A DNA stretch of 64,000 nt, taken from NCBI GenBank assembly GCA_045633415.1, contig JAZQYH010000058.1, forward strand, positions 10,138-74,137. The letters are read 5' to 3'. Position numbers and translations under genes: made by a program. Positions 15,921-23,801 of the stretch are shown in pieces. The notes under the pieces are model-generated. The model had not been told where the DNA came from. It did not search any database and saw only the letters and a program-made list of their open reading frames with translations. The stretch comes from RGIG3102 sp045633415 (GTDB lineage: Bacteria > Bacillota > Clostridia > Oscillospirales > Ruminococcaceae). Position 1 is the first letter of the stretch, and each line of letters begins with the position of its first letter.

Positions 15921-18564
15921 AATCAGACTTAAAAACACACAGACTCCCACTAACTTGCATTTGTTACATTCAGCTGTGGAAACTGTAAAGACCATGCAGG
16001 GCAAATCTGCCTACCAGATATGGCAGGAAAACGGCAACAGCGGTACACAGCAGGACTTTCTGGCAAGCCTTACAGGTCCAAAGGGTGATACTGGCAAAAA
16101 CTCTTACCAGCTGGCTGTTGAGGGTGGATATATGGGCACACAGCAGGAATTCAGCGAAAAAATGGCGTCGGAATATATCGACTGGTTTGCCAAAGGCATT
16201 GCAATTCCCTCTGGTTCAGACCTTGATACCTACAAGACCAACGGCAAATACTACGCCCAGAGCGACACAGTAGCCAAATCTCTTAAAAACTGCCCTGTAG
16301 GCACAAACTTTGTAATGTATGTATCAGAGCGCACCAGCGGTACAAAGCTGCAGCAGATTATCCCTCTCAACGGCGTTATCCGTACAAGGTCTGCCAACTC
16401 TTCTGGCTGGCGAAGCTGGTATTCCCACCTGCAGATTGAAGAGGTGGAACAGCAGGTAGAACTGGCAAAGCAGGAGCTTTTTTCACAGCTGGAACAGTAT
16501 TCTGTTACCAAAAAAGCAAAAGAGGGGCTGACAGTTGCCATTATCGGTGACAGTATTTCCACACAGCAGAACAAAAACGCTGTGGAGATGGAAATCTGTA
16601 CAGAGGACATTGGTGTGCAGCTGTCCTGCTTTATCACAACCTATGACAAAGACAAAACAATTTCTCTGGACGGTGTGACAAGTGACTACACCATCACCGA
16701 TGCAGATGTGGGCAAAGAACTGACCTTTATGCCTTGTGCCAGTGATGTGGGCAAAAAGCTGGGCACACCAAAAAACTACAACACCATCACAGGTGTGTGG
16801 TGGCAGGTGGCGGCAGACACTCTGGGCTTTGAGCCTGTTGTTGCCGCCTGGTCCGGTTCTTCCGTCACAACACATACGGCAAAAGAGTCTGGCAAGGAAT
16901 GTTCTTATGCCTGGCACGACCACACTATCAGAAAGCTGGGTAAACGAGTGCCCGGCAGTATGAACAGGATTGCCCCTGACGTGGTGGTGATTTACCGTGG
17001 CACAAACGACCTTTCCCACTCAAAGAATGTAAGACTGACAGAAGGCTATTTTGACAAGGTTGACTGGAAATATCCCGACACAGACCAGCTGGCTGATGGT
17101 AAATTCGGCTACAAGGAAGGTCTGGCGCTGACAATCAAAAAAATCCGTACCACTTACCCAAGGGCGAGAATTGTACTGTGCACCTGCAACGTATTCAAAC
17201 GCAGTAACTATTCACATTTCCCTACACACAACGGCTATTTCTCCATTCCACAGATGAACAATGCTATAAGGGAAGTGGCAGACTTTTTCAGCTGTCATCT
17301 TATGGAGCTGGACAAGTGTGGTATCACATGGGAAAACCTGTACGATGAAGGTTATGTGACAGACAGCGCCACAAAGCCTACACACCCAAATGCCAGTGGT
17401 CACTGGCTTATGGCACAGCAGGCAATCAACGACCTTATAAACAGGGCGCACATAGATGACATCGAGCCGTCCTTTGACGAAATCACCTTTACAGTAGGTG
17501 GCGGTGATGACGGTCTTGGTGATGACACAGGTACAGACACAGAAGAAACAGTTAACGTTGCAAAACTTGGCACATTGGTAGAGGGATACTATGTAAGGGC
17601 CAACACAGGCGCAATGGTGGCTTCCTCGCAGTATTTCTCCTACACAAATATTCCTGTCAAGAGCAATGCTATATACACTACGTCTTATGCAGGCAATGTG
17701 GCATTCTATGATGCCGAAGGCAATAGAGTTGGTGGTGTGGCAATGGAAGGTGCTGTAAATGGTGTTATCACACGGGCAGATGGTGCGGTTACTATGACAG
17801 TATGTTATAAGTATGCTAATGTTTCCGACCCTTCAAAAGCTGTTATTACTGAAACTATCGTTGAAGATGATGAAACAGAACAACTGCCCAACCTTATAGA
17901 ACAGGCTACATTGGTGGAAGATAACTATGTAAACAAGAACACGGGTAAACTTGTAGCATCAACACAGTATTTCACTTACACAGGTATTCCTGTAGACAGC
18001 CAGCATTCCTACTATGCACCTTATGCCCGAAACACAGCCTTCTATGACGAAAACGGCATAAGAATAGGCGGTGAAGCTATGGAAGGCGTCTACAACGCCA
18101 CACTTTCACCACCTGCAGGGGCTGTTACAATGGCAATCTGTTACAAAAGGGTGGATATTTCTGACCCTGCCAAAGTTGTTATCAATCAGGTGGACAGAGT
18201 ATCCGCAGATGTAGATGAAGGTGGAGACAACACCGAAGAGGCAGTAGCAAACCTTGCCAGTCTTGGCACGCTGATGGATAACCATTACATATCCAATGAT
18301 GGTGTGTTGACAGAATACACAGGCAGTGAACAGAAATACTTTGCTTATGCCAATATTCCAGTAAGTGAAAACACAACATATTCAGCACCTTGTGCCAGAA
18401 ACACTGCTTTCTACACAGCAGATGGCAGTTATATCAGCTGTGTGGCGGCAGGCGGTTCTTCTTCAGCTGTAATCACCACACCTGCAGGTGCGGCGTTTAT
18501 GACAATTACTTACCAGCACAAAAATTTCTACAGCACTGCTGATGTAACAGTTACAAAGGCATAG
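15913..18564 (+). CDS. Tail spike with SGNH-hydrolase fold and three C-terminal repeats
   Basis: An 883-residue receptor-binding protein. The N-terminus carries two copies of an SYQLAVEGG/AYQIWQENG plus GTQQ(E/D)F motif around a short GPKGDTG collagen-like link, a common fibre attachment motif. An SGNH/GDSL domain follows (about residues 205-510): GDSIS with Ser214, GTNDL with Asn365 and THPNASGH with His491. The Asp usually three residues before that His is Lys here. Residues 548-883 are three related repeats of about 110 residues containing YFSYTNIPV and AFYDAEGNR, likely carbohydrate-binding. It probably deacetylates or binds host surface glycans. ATG 15913 follows GAAGGTGAA. Confidence 0.8.
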   Translation: MFKIRLKNTQTPTNLHLLHSAVETVKTMQGKSAYQIWQENGNSGTQQDFLASLTGPKGDTGKNSYQLAVEGGYMGTQQEFSEKMASEYIDWFAKGIAIPSGSDLDTYKTNGKYYAQSDTVAKSLKNCPVGTNFVMYVSERTSGTKLQQIIPLNGVIRTRSANSSGWRSWYSHLQIEEVEQQVELAKQELFSQLEQYSVTKKAKEGLTVAIIGDSISTQQNKNAVEMEICTEDIGVQLSCFITTYDKDKTISLDGVTSDYTITDADVGKELTFMPCASDVGKKLGTPKNYNTITGVWWQVAADTLGFEPVVAAWSGSSVTTHTAKESGKECSYAWHDHTIRKLGKRVPGSMNRIAPDVVVIYRGTNDLSHSKNVRLTEGYFDKVDWKYPDTDQLADGKFGYKEGLALTIKKIRTTYPRARIVLCTCNVFKRSNYSHFPTHNGYFSIPQMNNAIREVADFFSCHLMELDKCGITWENLYDEGYVTDSATKPTHPNASGHWLMAQQAINDLINRAHIDDIEPSFDEITFTVGGGDDGLGDDTGTDTEETVNVAKLGTLVEGYYVRANTGAMVASSQYFSYTNIPVKSNAIYTTSYAGNVAFYDAEGNRVGGVAMEGAVNGVITRADGAVTMTVCYKYANVSDPSKAVITETIVEDDETEQLPNLIEQATLVEDNYVNKNTGKLVASTQYFTYTGIPVDSQHSYYAPYARNTAFYDENGIRIGGEAMEGVYNATLSPPAGAVTMAICYKRVDISDPAKVVINQVDRVSADVDEGGDNTEEAVANLASLGTLMDNHYISNDGVLTEYTGSEQKYFAYANIPVSENTTYSAPCARNTAFYTADGSYISCVAAGGSSSAVITTPAGAAFMTITYQHKNFYSTADVTVTKA

Positions 18565-18577
18565 AAAGGGGAAATAT

Positions 18578-19270
18578 ATGACACAGATTTTTAAATTCCC
18601 TATGGAATACCTGCGAGTAACACAGGGAGAAAACAATCCCTATTCCCACGCTGGCAGTCTTGCCATGGATTTTGGCGGCAAAGACACAGGGGCAGACAGA
18701 CTGTACTGCCCTTGTGATATGGTGGTAAAGCGCACCAGACACAATGCCAATGGCGAACTGTACCTTGAAAGTGTACAGCCTGTACTGTTTGCAGACGGCA
18801 CCACCGACTATGCACGCCTGTTGTGTATGCACGACGGTGTGTTCAATGTAAAGGAAGGTCAGCTGCTGAAACAGGGCGAGTATTTCTACGACGAAGGCGG
18901 TATGGGCAGTGGTAATCAAAACAAGTTTGCCAAACACGTACACATTGAAGCTGGCAAAGGCAGGTGGAAATCCACAACACAGAGTCCCAACACCAAAGGC
19001 ACATACGTAATCGAAAGACAGGCGCATCTGTATGACCTGTTTATTCTGGGTAATGATGTGCAGGTGCTGGATACTGGTGGCTACAACTGGAAGAGAGACG
19101 AAAAGAAAGCTGAAAGCTGTGGCGAATATGCACAGCTGACAGCAGAAAATAGCCAGCTGAAAAGCCAGCTGTCAGCCGCAATGGACAATGTGGCACAGCT
19201 GACAGAAGAAAAACAGAAATTAAACGGAATAGTTGACCGGATTGAAAAAATAATAGAGGAAAGAAAATGA
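18578..19270 (+). CDS. M23-type phage endolysin
   Basis: A 230-residue protein. A zinc peptidase core of the M23/LytM type is shown by H24 and D31 in HAGSLAMDFGG and the later HVH at residues 120-122; these would cleave peptide cross-links in the wall. The C-terminal 45 residues form a coiled coil (LTAENSQLKSQLSAAMDNVA). There is no signal peptide, so release needs the holin encoded next. The stop overlaps the holin start by four bases. Confidence 0.78.
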   Translation: MTQIFKFPMEYLRVTQGENNPYSHAGSLAMDFGGKDTGADRLYCPCDMVVKRTRHNANGELYLESVQPVLFADGTTDYARLLCMHDGVFNVKEGQLLKQGEYFYDEGGMGSGNQNKFAKHVHIEAGKGRWKSTTQSPNTKGTYVIERQAHLYDLFILGNDVQVLDTGGYNWKRDEKKAESCGEYAQLTAENSQLKSQLSAAMDNVAQLTEEKQKLNGIVDRIEKIIEERK

Positions 19271-19695
19271 AAGATTTTATTACAACAGCTATGAATGTGG
19301 TACACCAGCACCACATTATTCTTCTGGTGGTATGGCTTATTCTGGCAGACACATTCTTTGGCTGTCTGCGTGCCATCAGACAGGGCAAATTCAATTCAAG
19401 TGTGGGCATAGACGGTGCCATCAGAAAGGTGGCTATGCTGGGCTGTCTTTTGTTTCTCATCGTTGTGGACACAGCAGTACATATCAATCTTATGGCTTTT
19501 GTGCCAGAAGAAACACTGGCAATGCTGGGCATCACTGCAGTGGGCACCACAGAATTTTTTGGCATTCTCTTTGTAGGGTATGAGTCTATTTCAATACTTA
19601 AAAATATGGCGCTGTGCGGTCTGCCTGTGAAAAAGGTGGAAGACTCTTTAAGGTCCTTCCTTGCAAAGTATACCGACGAAATGCCGGCAGAGTGA
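19267..19695 (+). CDS. Phage holin
   Basis: A 142-residue membrane protein with three hydrophobic helices (about residues 17-34, 53-70 and 83-104). The length, the DTFFGCLRAIRQGKFNSS segment after the first helix and the late GYESISILKNMALCG are typical of the phage holin 4 family (toxin secretion/phage lysis holin). It permeabilises the membrane and frees the endolysin. Translation is coupled to the endolysin through ATGA. Confidence 0.88.
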   Translation: MKDFITTAMNVVHQHHIILLVVWLILADTFFGCLRAIRQGKFNSSVGIDGAIRKVAMLGCLLFLIVVDTAVHINLMAFVPEETLAMLGITAVGTTEFFGILFVGYESISILKNMALCGLPVKKVEDSLRSFLAKYTDEMPAE

Positions 19696-19705
19696 GGTGA
19701 TGTAT

Positions 19706-20731
19706 ATGGCAAATTTCTGGGACACACTTAAAAATGCGCTGGGCAATGCAGGCACAGCGGCACAGAATATAAACCAGCAGGCAATCAGCACAGCACACAA
19801 TAAATCATCTGCAACCACAACACAGTCTGTAAACCAGCCTGTAAATACACTCACAAAACAGCCTACAGCACAGGACAGGCTTATGGCACAGGCCTATGCA
19901 CAGGCGGCACTCAGCGGCACCAGTGGTATATATGTGCCAGCCAGCCAGACAGCAAACGCCGTGATAAACGCACAGCTGCCTATCACCACAGTGACACAGG
20001 AAAAAAGCACAAAGCCAGACACAGCACGGGCAGATGCCGTGTACAGCGCATATGCACAGGCACAGGCACAACAGCACCAGCTGTATAAACAGCAGGAGGA
20101 ACTGGCGGCAAAGCAGAGAGACGGTCAGCAGCAGGCACTGGACCAGCAGAATGAAGCTATGAAAAAGCAGAGACAAGCAGTGCTCAATGCCACAGTTGAT
20201 GCCAACAATCAGGCGGCAGAGGGCAGTCTCAGACAGGCGTATATCGCATATATGCTGTCACAGAAAAATCTTTTGCAGCAGCTGAAGTCACTGGGCATCT
20301 CTGGTGGCGCCACAGAGACAACACTGGCAGATGTAAACAATAACTATATGAACAATCGCTTTGGTATTGAAGAAGGCAGAAACAGCGCCAACGCCAGCGC
20401 CAGAAGAGACTACGACACAGCCACAAACAGTGACTATATGGACTACCTTTCCGCCCTTGCAAAGATAAACAGCGACTACAACAACAGGCTGTACTCCCTT
20501 TCACAGGACAATGCCAGCACACTGTCCTCTCTTGCAAAGTCTAGTCAGTCAGCGGCAAAGAAAGGGGCAGACAAAGCGCAGGATTCTGTACAGACTGTCA
20601 CAGGTCTGCGCATAGGTGACGAGGGCACTGTCTACACCAGCGGCGAACAGCTGCTGCATGCGCTGGAAAATATGGGCTTTACCAGAGAACAGGCCCTAGC
20701 CTACGCCGCCGCACAGGGCATAAAGGTATAA
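19706..20731 (+). CDS. Gln/Ala-rich virion or ejection-like protein
   Basis: A 341-residue protein rich in Gln, Ala, Asn and Thr, with long predicted coiled-coil stretches (about residues 120-190) and a C-terminal folded piece (GTVYTSGEQLLHALENMGFT). Such composition is seen in podovirus internal virion proteins that are ejected with the DNA. Its place after the lysis genes is unusual for a structural gene. The start at 19706 follows GTGAGGTGA. The function is inferred only from composition and genome type. Confidence 0.5.
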   Translation: MANFWDTLKNALGNAGTAAQNINQQAISTAHNKSSATTTQSVNQPVNTLTKQPTAQDRLMAQAYAQAALSGTSGIYVPASQTANAVINAQLPITTVTQEKSTKPDTARADAVYSAYAQAQAQQHQLYKQQEELAAKQRDGQQQALDQQNEAMKKQRQAVLNATVDANNQAAEGSLRQAYIAYMLSQKNLLQQLKSLGISGGATETTLADVNNNYMNNRFGIEEGRNSANASARRDYDTATNSDYMDYLSALAKINSDYNNRLYSLSQDNASTLSSLAKSSQSAAKKGADKAQDSVQTVTGLRIGDEGTVYTSGEQLLHALENMGFTREQALAYAAAQGIKV

Positions 20732-20777
20732 GAGCAGAGGGCATATACTGTTACTGAAAAAATACAGCACAAACACC

Positions 20778-20806
20778 TTGCCCTCATATTCCCTTTGCCG
20801 TATAAT
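20778..20806 (+). promoter_or_regulatory. Sigma-A promoter of acetyltransferase
   Basis: TTGCCC and a perfect TATAAT are separated by 17 bases, 30 bases before the ATG. It lies just outside the last prophage gene, so the next gene is transcribed independently. Confidence 0.65.
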
Positions 20807-20835
20807 CATAGTATAAACATAACAGAGGTGCTACT

Positions 20836-21462
20836 ATGACAATGCGAGACAGAATGGAAAAAGGTCTGCTTTTTACCGATATGTGCCAAGGTCTGCCACA
20901 ACGGCGTGCCGATGCCAAAAACCTGATGAAAGCCTTTAACGAAACAGACCACAACGATATGCCCACAAGGGAAAAGCTGTTGGCACAGATGCTCTGTTGC
21001 GGTAAAAATGTCTGTATAGAGCCACCCTTTTATTTTATCTATGGTAAAAATATCTCTCTGGGAGACGGCAGTTTCATCAATATGAACTGCAATTTTATAG
21101 ACGACGGCAAAATCACCATCGGCAAAAAGGTGCTTGTTGGTCCTGCCACCACTGTTATTACTGTGGGGCACCCTGTAAACCCTGCTATGAGGGAATATAT
21201 GTACACAGACCCTGTGGTAATCTGTGACAACGTGTGGATAGGTGCCAATGTTACCATATGTCCTGGTGTCACCATCGGGGAAAACTCTGTTATCGGCGCT
21301 GGCAGTGTGGTTACAAAGTTCATTCCTGCAAACTCTGTTGCAGTGGGTAACCCTTGCCGTGTTATCCGTCAGATAGGGGAAAAAGATGAAAAATTCTATT
21401 ACAAAGACAGAGAGATTGACCCTGCCGACCTTGCAGCCGAAGCAGAGTTACGCAAAAAATAA
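20836..21462 (+). CDS. Sugar O-acetyltransferase, LacA/Maa family
   Basis: A 208-residue left-handed beta-helix acetyltransferase. The N-terminal Maa-type cap precedes the hexapeptide-repeat region (about residues 70-185: VWIGANVTICPGVTIGENSV). The catalytic His lies in TVGHPVNP. It transfers acetyl from acetyl-CoA to galactosides, maltose or similar sugars. The start follows AGAGGTGCTACT. It has its own promoter and terminator. Confidence 0.92.
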   Translation: MTMRDRMEKGLLFTDMCQGLPQRRADAKNLMKAFNETDHNDMPTREKLLAQMLCCGKNVCIEPPFYFIYGKNISLGDGSFINMNCNFIDDGKITIGKKVLVGPATTVITVGHPVNPAMREYMYTDPVVICDNVWIGANVTICPGVTIGENSVIGAGSVVTKFIPANSVAVGNPCRVIRQIGEKDEKFYYKDREIDPADLAAEAELRKK

Positions 21463-21472
21463 CAATATATCA

Positions 21473-21505
21473 CACCACCTGTATTCATTGTACAGGTGGT
21501 GTTTT
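21473..21505 (+). terminator. Intrinsic terminator of acetyltransferase
   Basis: The stem CACCACCTGTA/TACAGGTGGTG encloses a seven-base loop and is followed by TTTT. Confidence 0.85.
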
Positions 21506-21631
21506 GGGTATATTTGTCAACTAATTATGCAACTTCACCATATGAAAGTTTTAAATTTATGGATAATATCAATGATTTATATGTAAACTGTATGATATAA
21601 TTTTAACACTACTAAAAGGGAGTAAAATGCT

Positions 21632-22213
21632 ATGAACAACATATCAGACGAAACACTTAAAAAATATGCCAGAATGGCCAGCGAAGCGTTTATCAATGAC
21701 CCAAATTATGCAAATGCGGCAAAGAATATAAAACTGCGAAAACTTGTTACATATCACGCCACATTGGTCAGATTATATGCTTCACGTGCCATGGGTTTTA
21801 AATTTTATTTTGACCAGCAGGAAAGAGGTGTATTGATTGTGCGCCCTGCCCAATCTGATATACCTACAGATGTATTTATGAAAGGCAAAAACATACCTGC
21901 TGTAATAATGCTGATTCCTTGGATAAGGAAACTGCTGGATGTTGACACACGATGTGAAAATGCAAAGCATTTTGATGATAAAACATATATCATATCGCCT
22001 GTTTTTGTTGATGTAAAGCATCAGGGGCAGGGTGTTGCAAGAAAACTGATAGAAAAGGCCGCCGCAGACCTGAAAGAACAGGGGTATAAATTAGGCCTGG
22101 ACACACAGAACCCTGATAACGTGCCGATATATGAAAAAATGGGTTTCAGACTGTTTCACCAGGCTTTTTATGAAGATATCCAGATGCATATTTTCCATAT
22201 GATTCTTGAATAA
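21632..22213 (+). CDS. GNAT N-acetyltransferase, first of three paralogues
   Basis: A 193-residue GNAT protein. The acetyl-CoA loop lies in SPVFVDVKHQGQGVARKLIE, followed by GLDTQNPDNVPIYEKMGF, the usual end of the fold. The N-terminal half opens with LKKYARMASEAFINDP, shared by the two following genes. The start follows AAAAGGGAG. The substrate is unknown. The three genes run in line with 16-17 base gaps, so they form one operon. Confidence 0.88.
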   Translation: MNNISDETLKKYARMASEAFINDPNYANAAKNIKLRKLVTYHATLVRLYASRAMGFKFYFDQQERGVLIVRPAQSDIPTDVFMKGKNIPAVIMLIPWIRKLLDVDTRCENAKHFDDKTYIISPVFVDVKHQGQGVARKLIEKAAADLKEQGYKLGLDTQNPDNVPIYEKMGFRLFHQAFYEDIQMHIFHMILE

Positions 22214-22229
22214 ACACAGGAGAACGTTA

Positions 22230-22814
22230 ATGAATAAACACATCACCAACGAAACACTTAAAAAATATGCCGCAATGGCCAGTGATGCCTTTATGACAAA
22301 CCCTGGCTATGTGCTGTCCTGCCCACAGGAAAGCAAAAGAAAAAACTTTATCTACCACGTGGTGCTGATGCGCCTTTACATCTCACGCAAAACAGATATT
22401 TTCTATTTTGACCAAGAGGGCAGAGGCTTGCTGGTACTGCGAAAGGCAGGTATGGACTACCCAGCCAGCGAAGTGCTGAAAGTGCCAAATATACTTGGTC
22501 TTCTGAAAAATATGTCACTTGTTTCAAAACTGCTTACTGTAACAGGCTCTTACAGCAGTAAAGGTCTGTACGATGAAGAAAAAACCTACATTGTTTCACC
22601 TGTGTTTGTGGATGTAAAGCATCAGGGCAAAGGCGTAGGTACAGCACTTTTGAAAAAGGCAATTGAAGAAATGGAAGCAAAAGGCTTTAAAGTAGGTCTT
22701 GATACAATGGAACCATCAAATGTGCCTTACTACGAAAAGCTGGGTTTTAAACTGATTGACGACCAGATTGATGAAAATACAGGTGCACACAGCTGGTATA
22801 TGCTTCACGAATAA
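22230..22814 (+). CDS. GNAT N-acetyltransferase, second of three paralogues
   Basis: A 194-residue GNAT protein with the same plan as its neighbours: LKKYAAMASDAFMTNPGYVL at the start, the acetyl-CoA loop SPVFVDVKHQGKGVGTALLK and GLDTMEPSNVPYYEKLGFKL near the end. ATG 22230 follows AGGAGAACGTTA; an in-frame ATG at 22206 lies inside the previous gene and has no site. The middle differs most from the other copies, suggesting different substrates. Confidence 0.88.
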   Translation: MNKHITNETLKKYAAMASDAFMTNPGYVLSCPQESKRKNFIYHVVLMRLYISRKTDIFYFDQEGRGLLVLRKAGMDYPASEVLKVPNILGLLKNMSLVSKLLTVTGSYSSKGLYDEEKTYIVSPVFVDVKHQGKGVGTALLKKAIEEMEAKGFKVGLDTMEPSNVPYYEKLGFKLIDDQIDENTGAHSWYMLHE

Positions 22815-22831
22815 ATAGGGAGAACAGTATT

Positions 22832-23419
22832 ATGGATTTATCAAACAAAGCACTGCGAAAATATGCCGAAATGGCCAGTGAAGTTTTTATGGAAGACCCT
22901 GTTTACCTCAAGGTTACAGGCAACAAATGGCTGAGAAAAATAATCATCCGTGAAGGTCTGCTTATCCGTATGTACGAATCAAGAAACAACGGCGACCTGT
23001 TCTATTTTGACGAAGAAGGCAGAGGTATGCTGATACTGAAAAAAGCAAACAGGGAACTGCAGTTTACCGAACTGCTGAAATGCCCTAACGCCCCTGTGGT
23101 GTTGCCTCTCCTGCCTTATGTAATCAAGCTGATGGGCATCACAGGACGGTGCGACAACAAGGGTGTTATCGGTGAAGACAGCTATATCATCTCACCTATC
23201 TTTGTAGGCAAAGACTATCAGAAACAGGGCGTAGCCAGAAATCTGGTAAAAAGAGCCGTGGCTGACATTATCCCACAGGGCTACAAAATCGGTCTTGATA
23301 CACAAAACCCTGCCAACGTGCCAAAATATGAAAAAATGGGCTTTAAACTGATAAAGCAGGAACGTTTTGAACAGCACGGCATCGACAATTTCTATATGGT
23401 ATACGATTCACAGGAATAA
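22832..23419 (+). CDS. GNAT N-acetyltransferase, third of three paralogues
   Basis: A 195-residue GNAT protein. It keeps the shared LRKYAEMASEVFMEDPVY opening and the GLDTQNPANVPKYEKMGF ending, but its acetyl-CoA loop reads SPIFVGKDYQKQGVARNLVK instead of FVDVKHQG. It starts after GGGAGAACAGTATT. A strong terminator follows, so it closes the three-gene operon. Confidence 0.88.
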   Translation: MDLSNKALRKYAEMASEVFMEDPVYLKVTGNKWLRKIIIREGLLIRMYESRNNGDLFYFDEEGRGMLILKKANRELQFTELLKCPNAPVVLPLLPYVIKLMGITGRCDNKGVIGEDSYIISPIFVGKDYQKQGVARNLVKRAVADIIPQGYKIGLDTQNPANVPKYEKMGFKLIKQERFEQHGIDNFYMVYDSQE

Positions 23420-23430
23420 TCCGAAAGCAA

Positions 23431-23463
23431 AACCGCTTATGTCACACATAGGCGGTTTTTTTA
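23431..23463 (+). terminator. Intrinsic terminator of GNAT operon
   Basis: AACCGCTTATGT pairs with ACATAGGCGGTT (one mismatch), with a short loop and seven or more T. Confidence 0.85.
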
Positions 23464-23544
23464 TTATCCAGCCGTGGCAGTGTGCTGTGTTGTGGTATAA
23501 CCCACAGACCTCAGGGCACAGCCTTGCTGTGACTAAAGGTTTCT

Positions 23545-23610
23545 TTTGCCAGTAGCAGATGACAATATCATCTTTCAACACACAAAACAGGGCATTGTAA
23601 ATACCCCCCA
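23545..23610. repeat. Dispersed repeat, copy D outside the prophage
   Basis: This shares TTTGCCAGTAGCAGATGAC, the AGATGA/TCATCT hairpin, TTTCAACACACAAAACAGGG and a C-run with the prophage copies at 8523 and 10870. The first loop base differs while the stem is kept. The rest of the 380-base gap before dinB holds no gene; CTTTCTCCCTGCAAAACCAC at about 23650 resembles a segment before copy C. Confidence 0.8.
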
Positions 23611-23770
23611 CATCAGCATACCAGCCTTTTGCCACCAGCTATTTCACTTTCTCCCTGCAAAACCACAGTAAAAACACCATATATCAAATAACTTTGAATT
23701 ATGATATCTCACTATATCAACGGCCAATATTTATTGATATTGTTAATTACTTTTTATATATAAAGTATGG

Positions 23771-23776
23771 TATAAT
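23771..23776 (+). promoter_or_regulatory. Extended -10 element before dinB
   Basis: A perfect TATAAT is preceded by TGG, an extended -10. No good -35 box is found 16-18 bases upstream. No LexA box is visible by eye. Confidence 0.55.
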
Positions 23777-23801
23777 TTTAATGTTAGGAATAAGAGGCGT
23801 T

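Larger units (their letters stand above)
3136..20731. mobile_element. Compact podovirus-like prophage without integrase
   Basis: The span runs from the leftward ImmA-like gene to the last rightward virion gene, about 17.6 kb. Gene order follows a temperate phage: lysogeny pair, divergent operator region, replication, late regulator, packaging, head, tail, lysis. No tape measure, tail tube or sheath gene is present, and a P22 gp10-like hub is, so a short tail is likely. No gene resembles a tyrosine or serine integrase or a transposase. No right-hand copy of the tRNA-Leu end was found near 20.7 kb. The ends are therefore gene limits, not proven attachment sites. Confidence 0.8.

Noticed and set aside
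20731..20836. Right-hand attachment site for a prophage integrated in tRNA-Leu
   Set aside because: No copy of the tRNA 3' end (TGTCATCCGCACCA or a near match) was found by eye in this gap; the only second copy is at 2805-2818.
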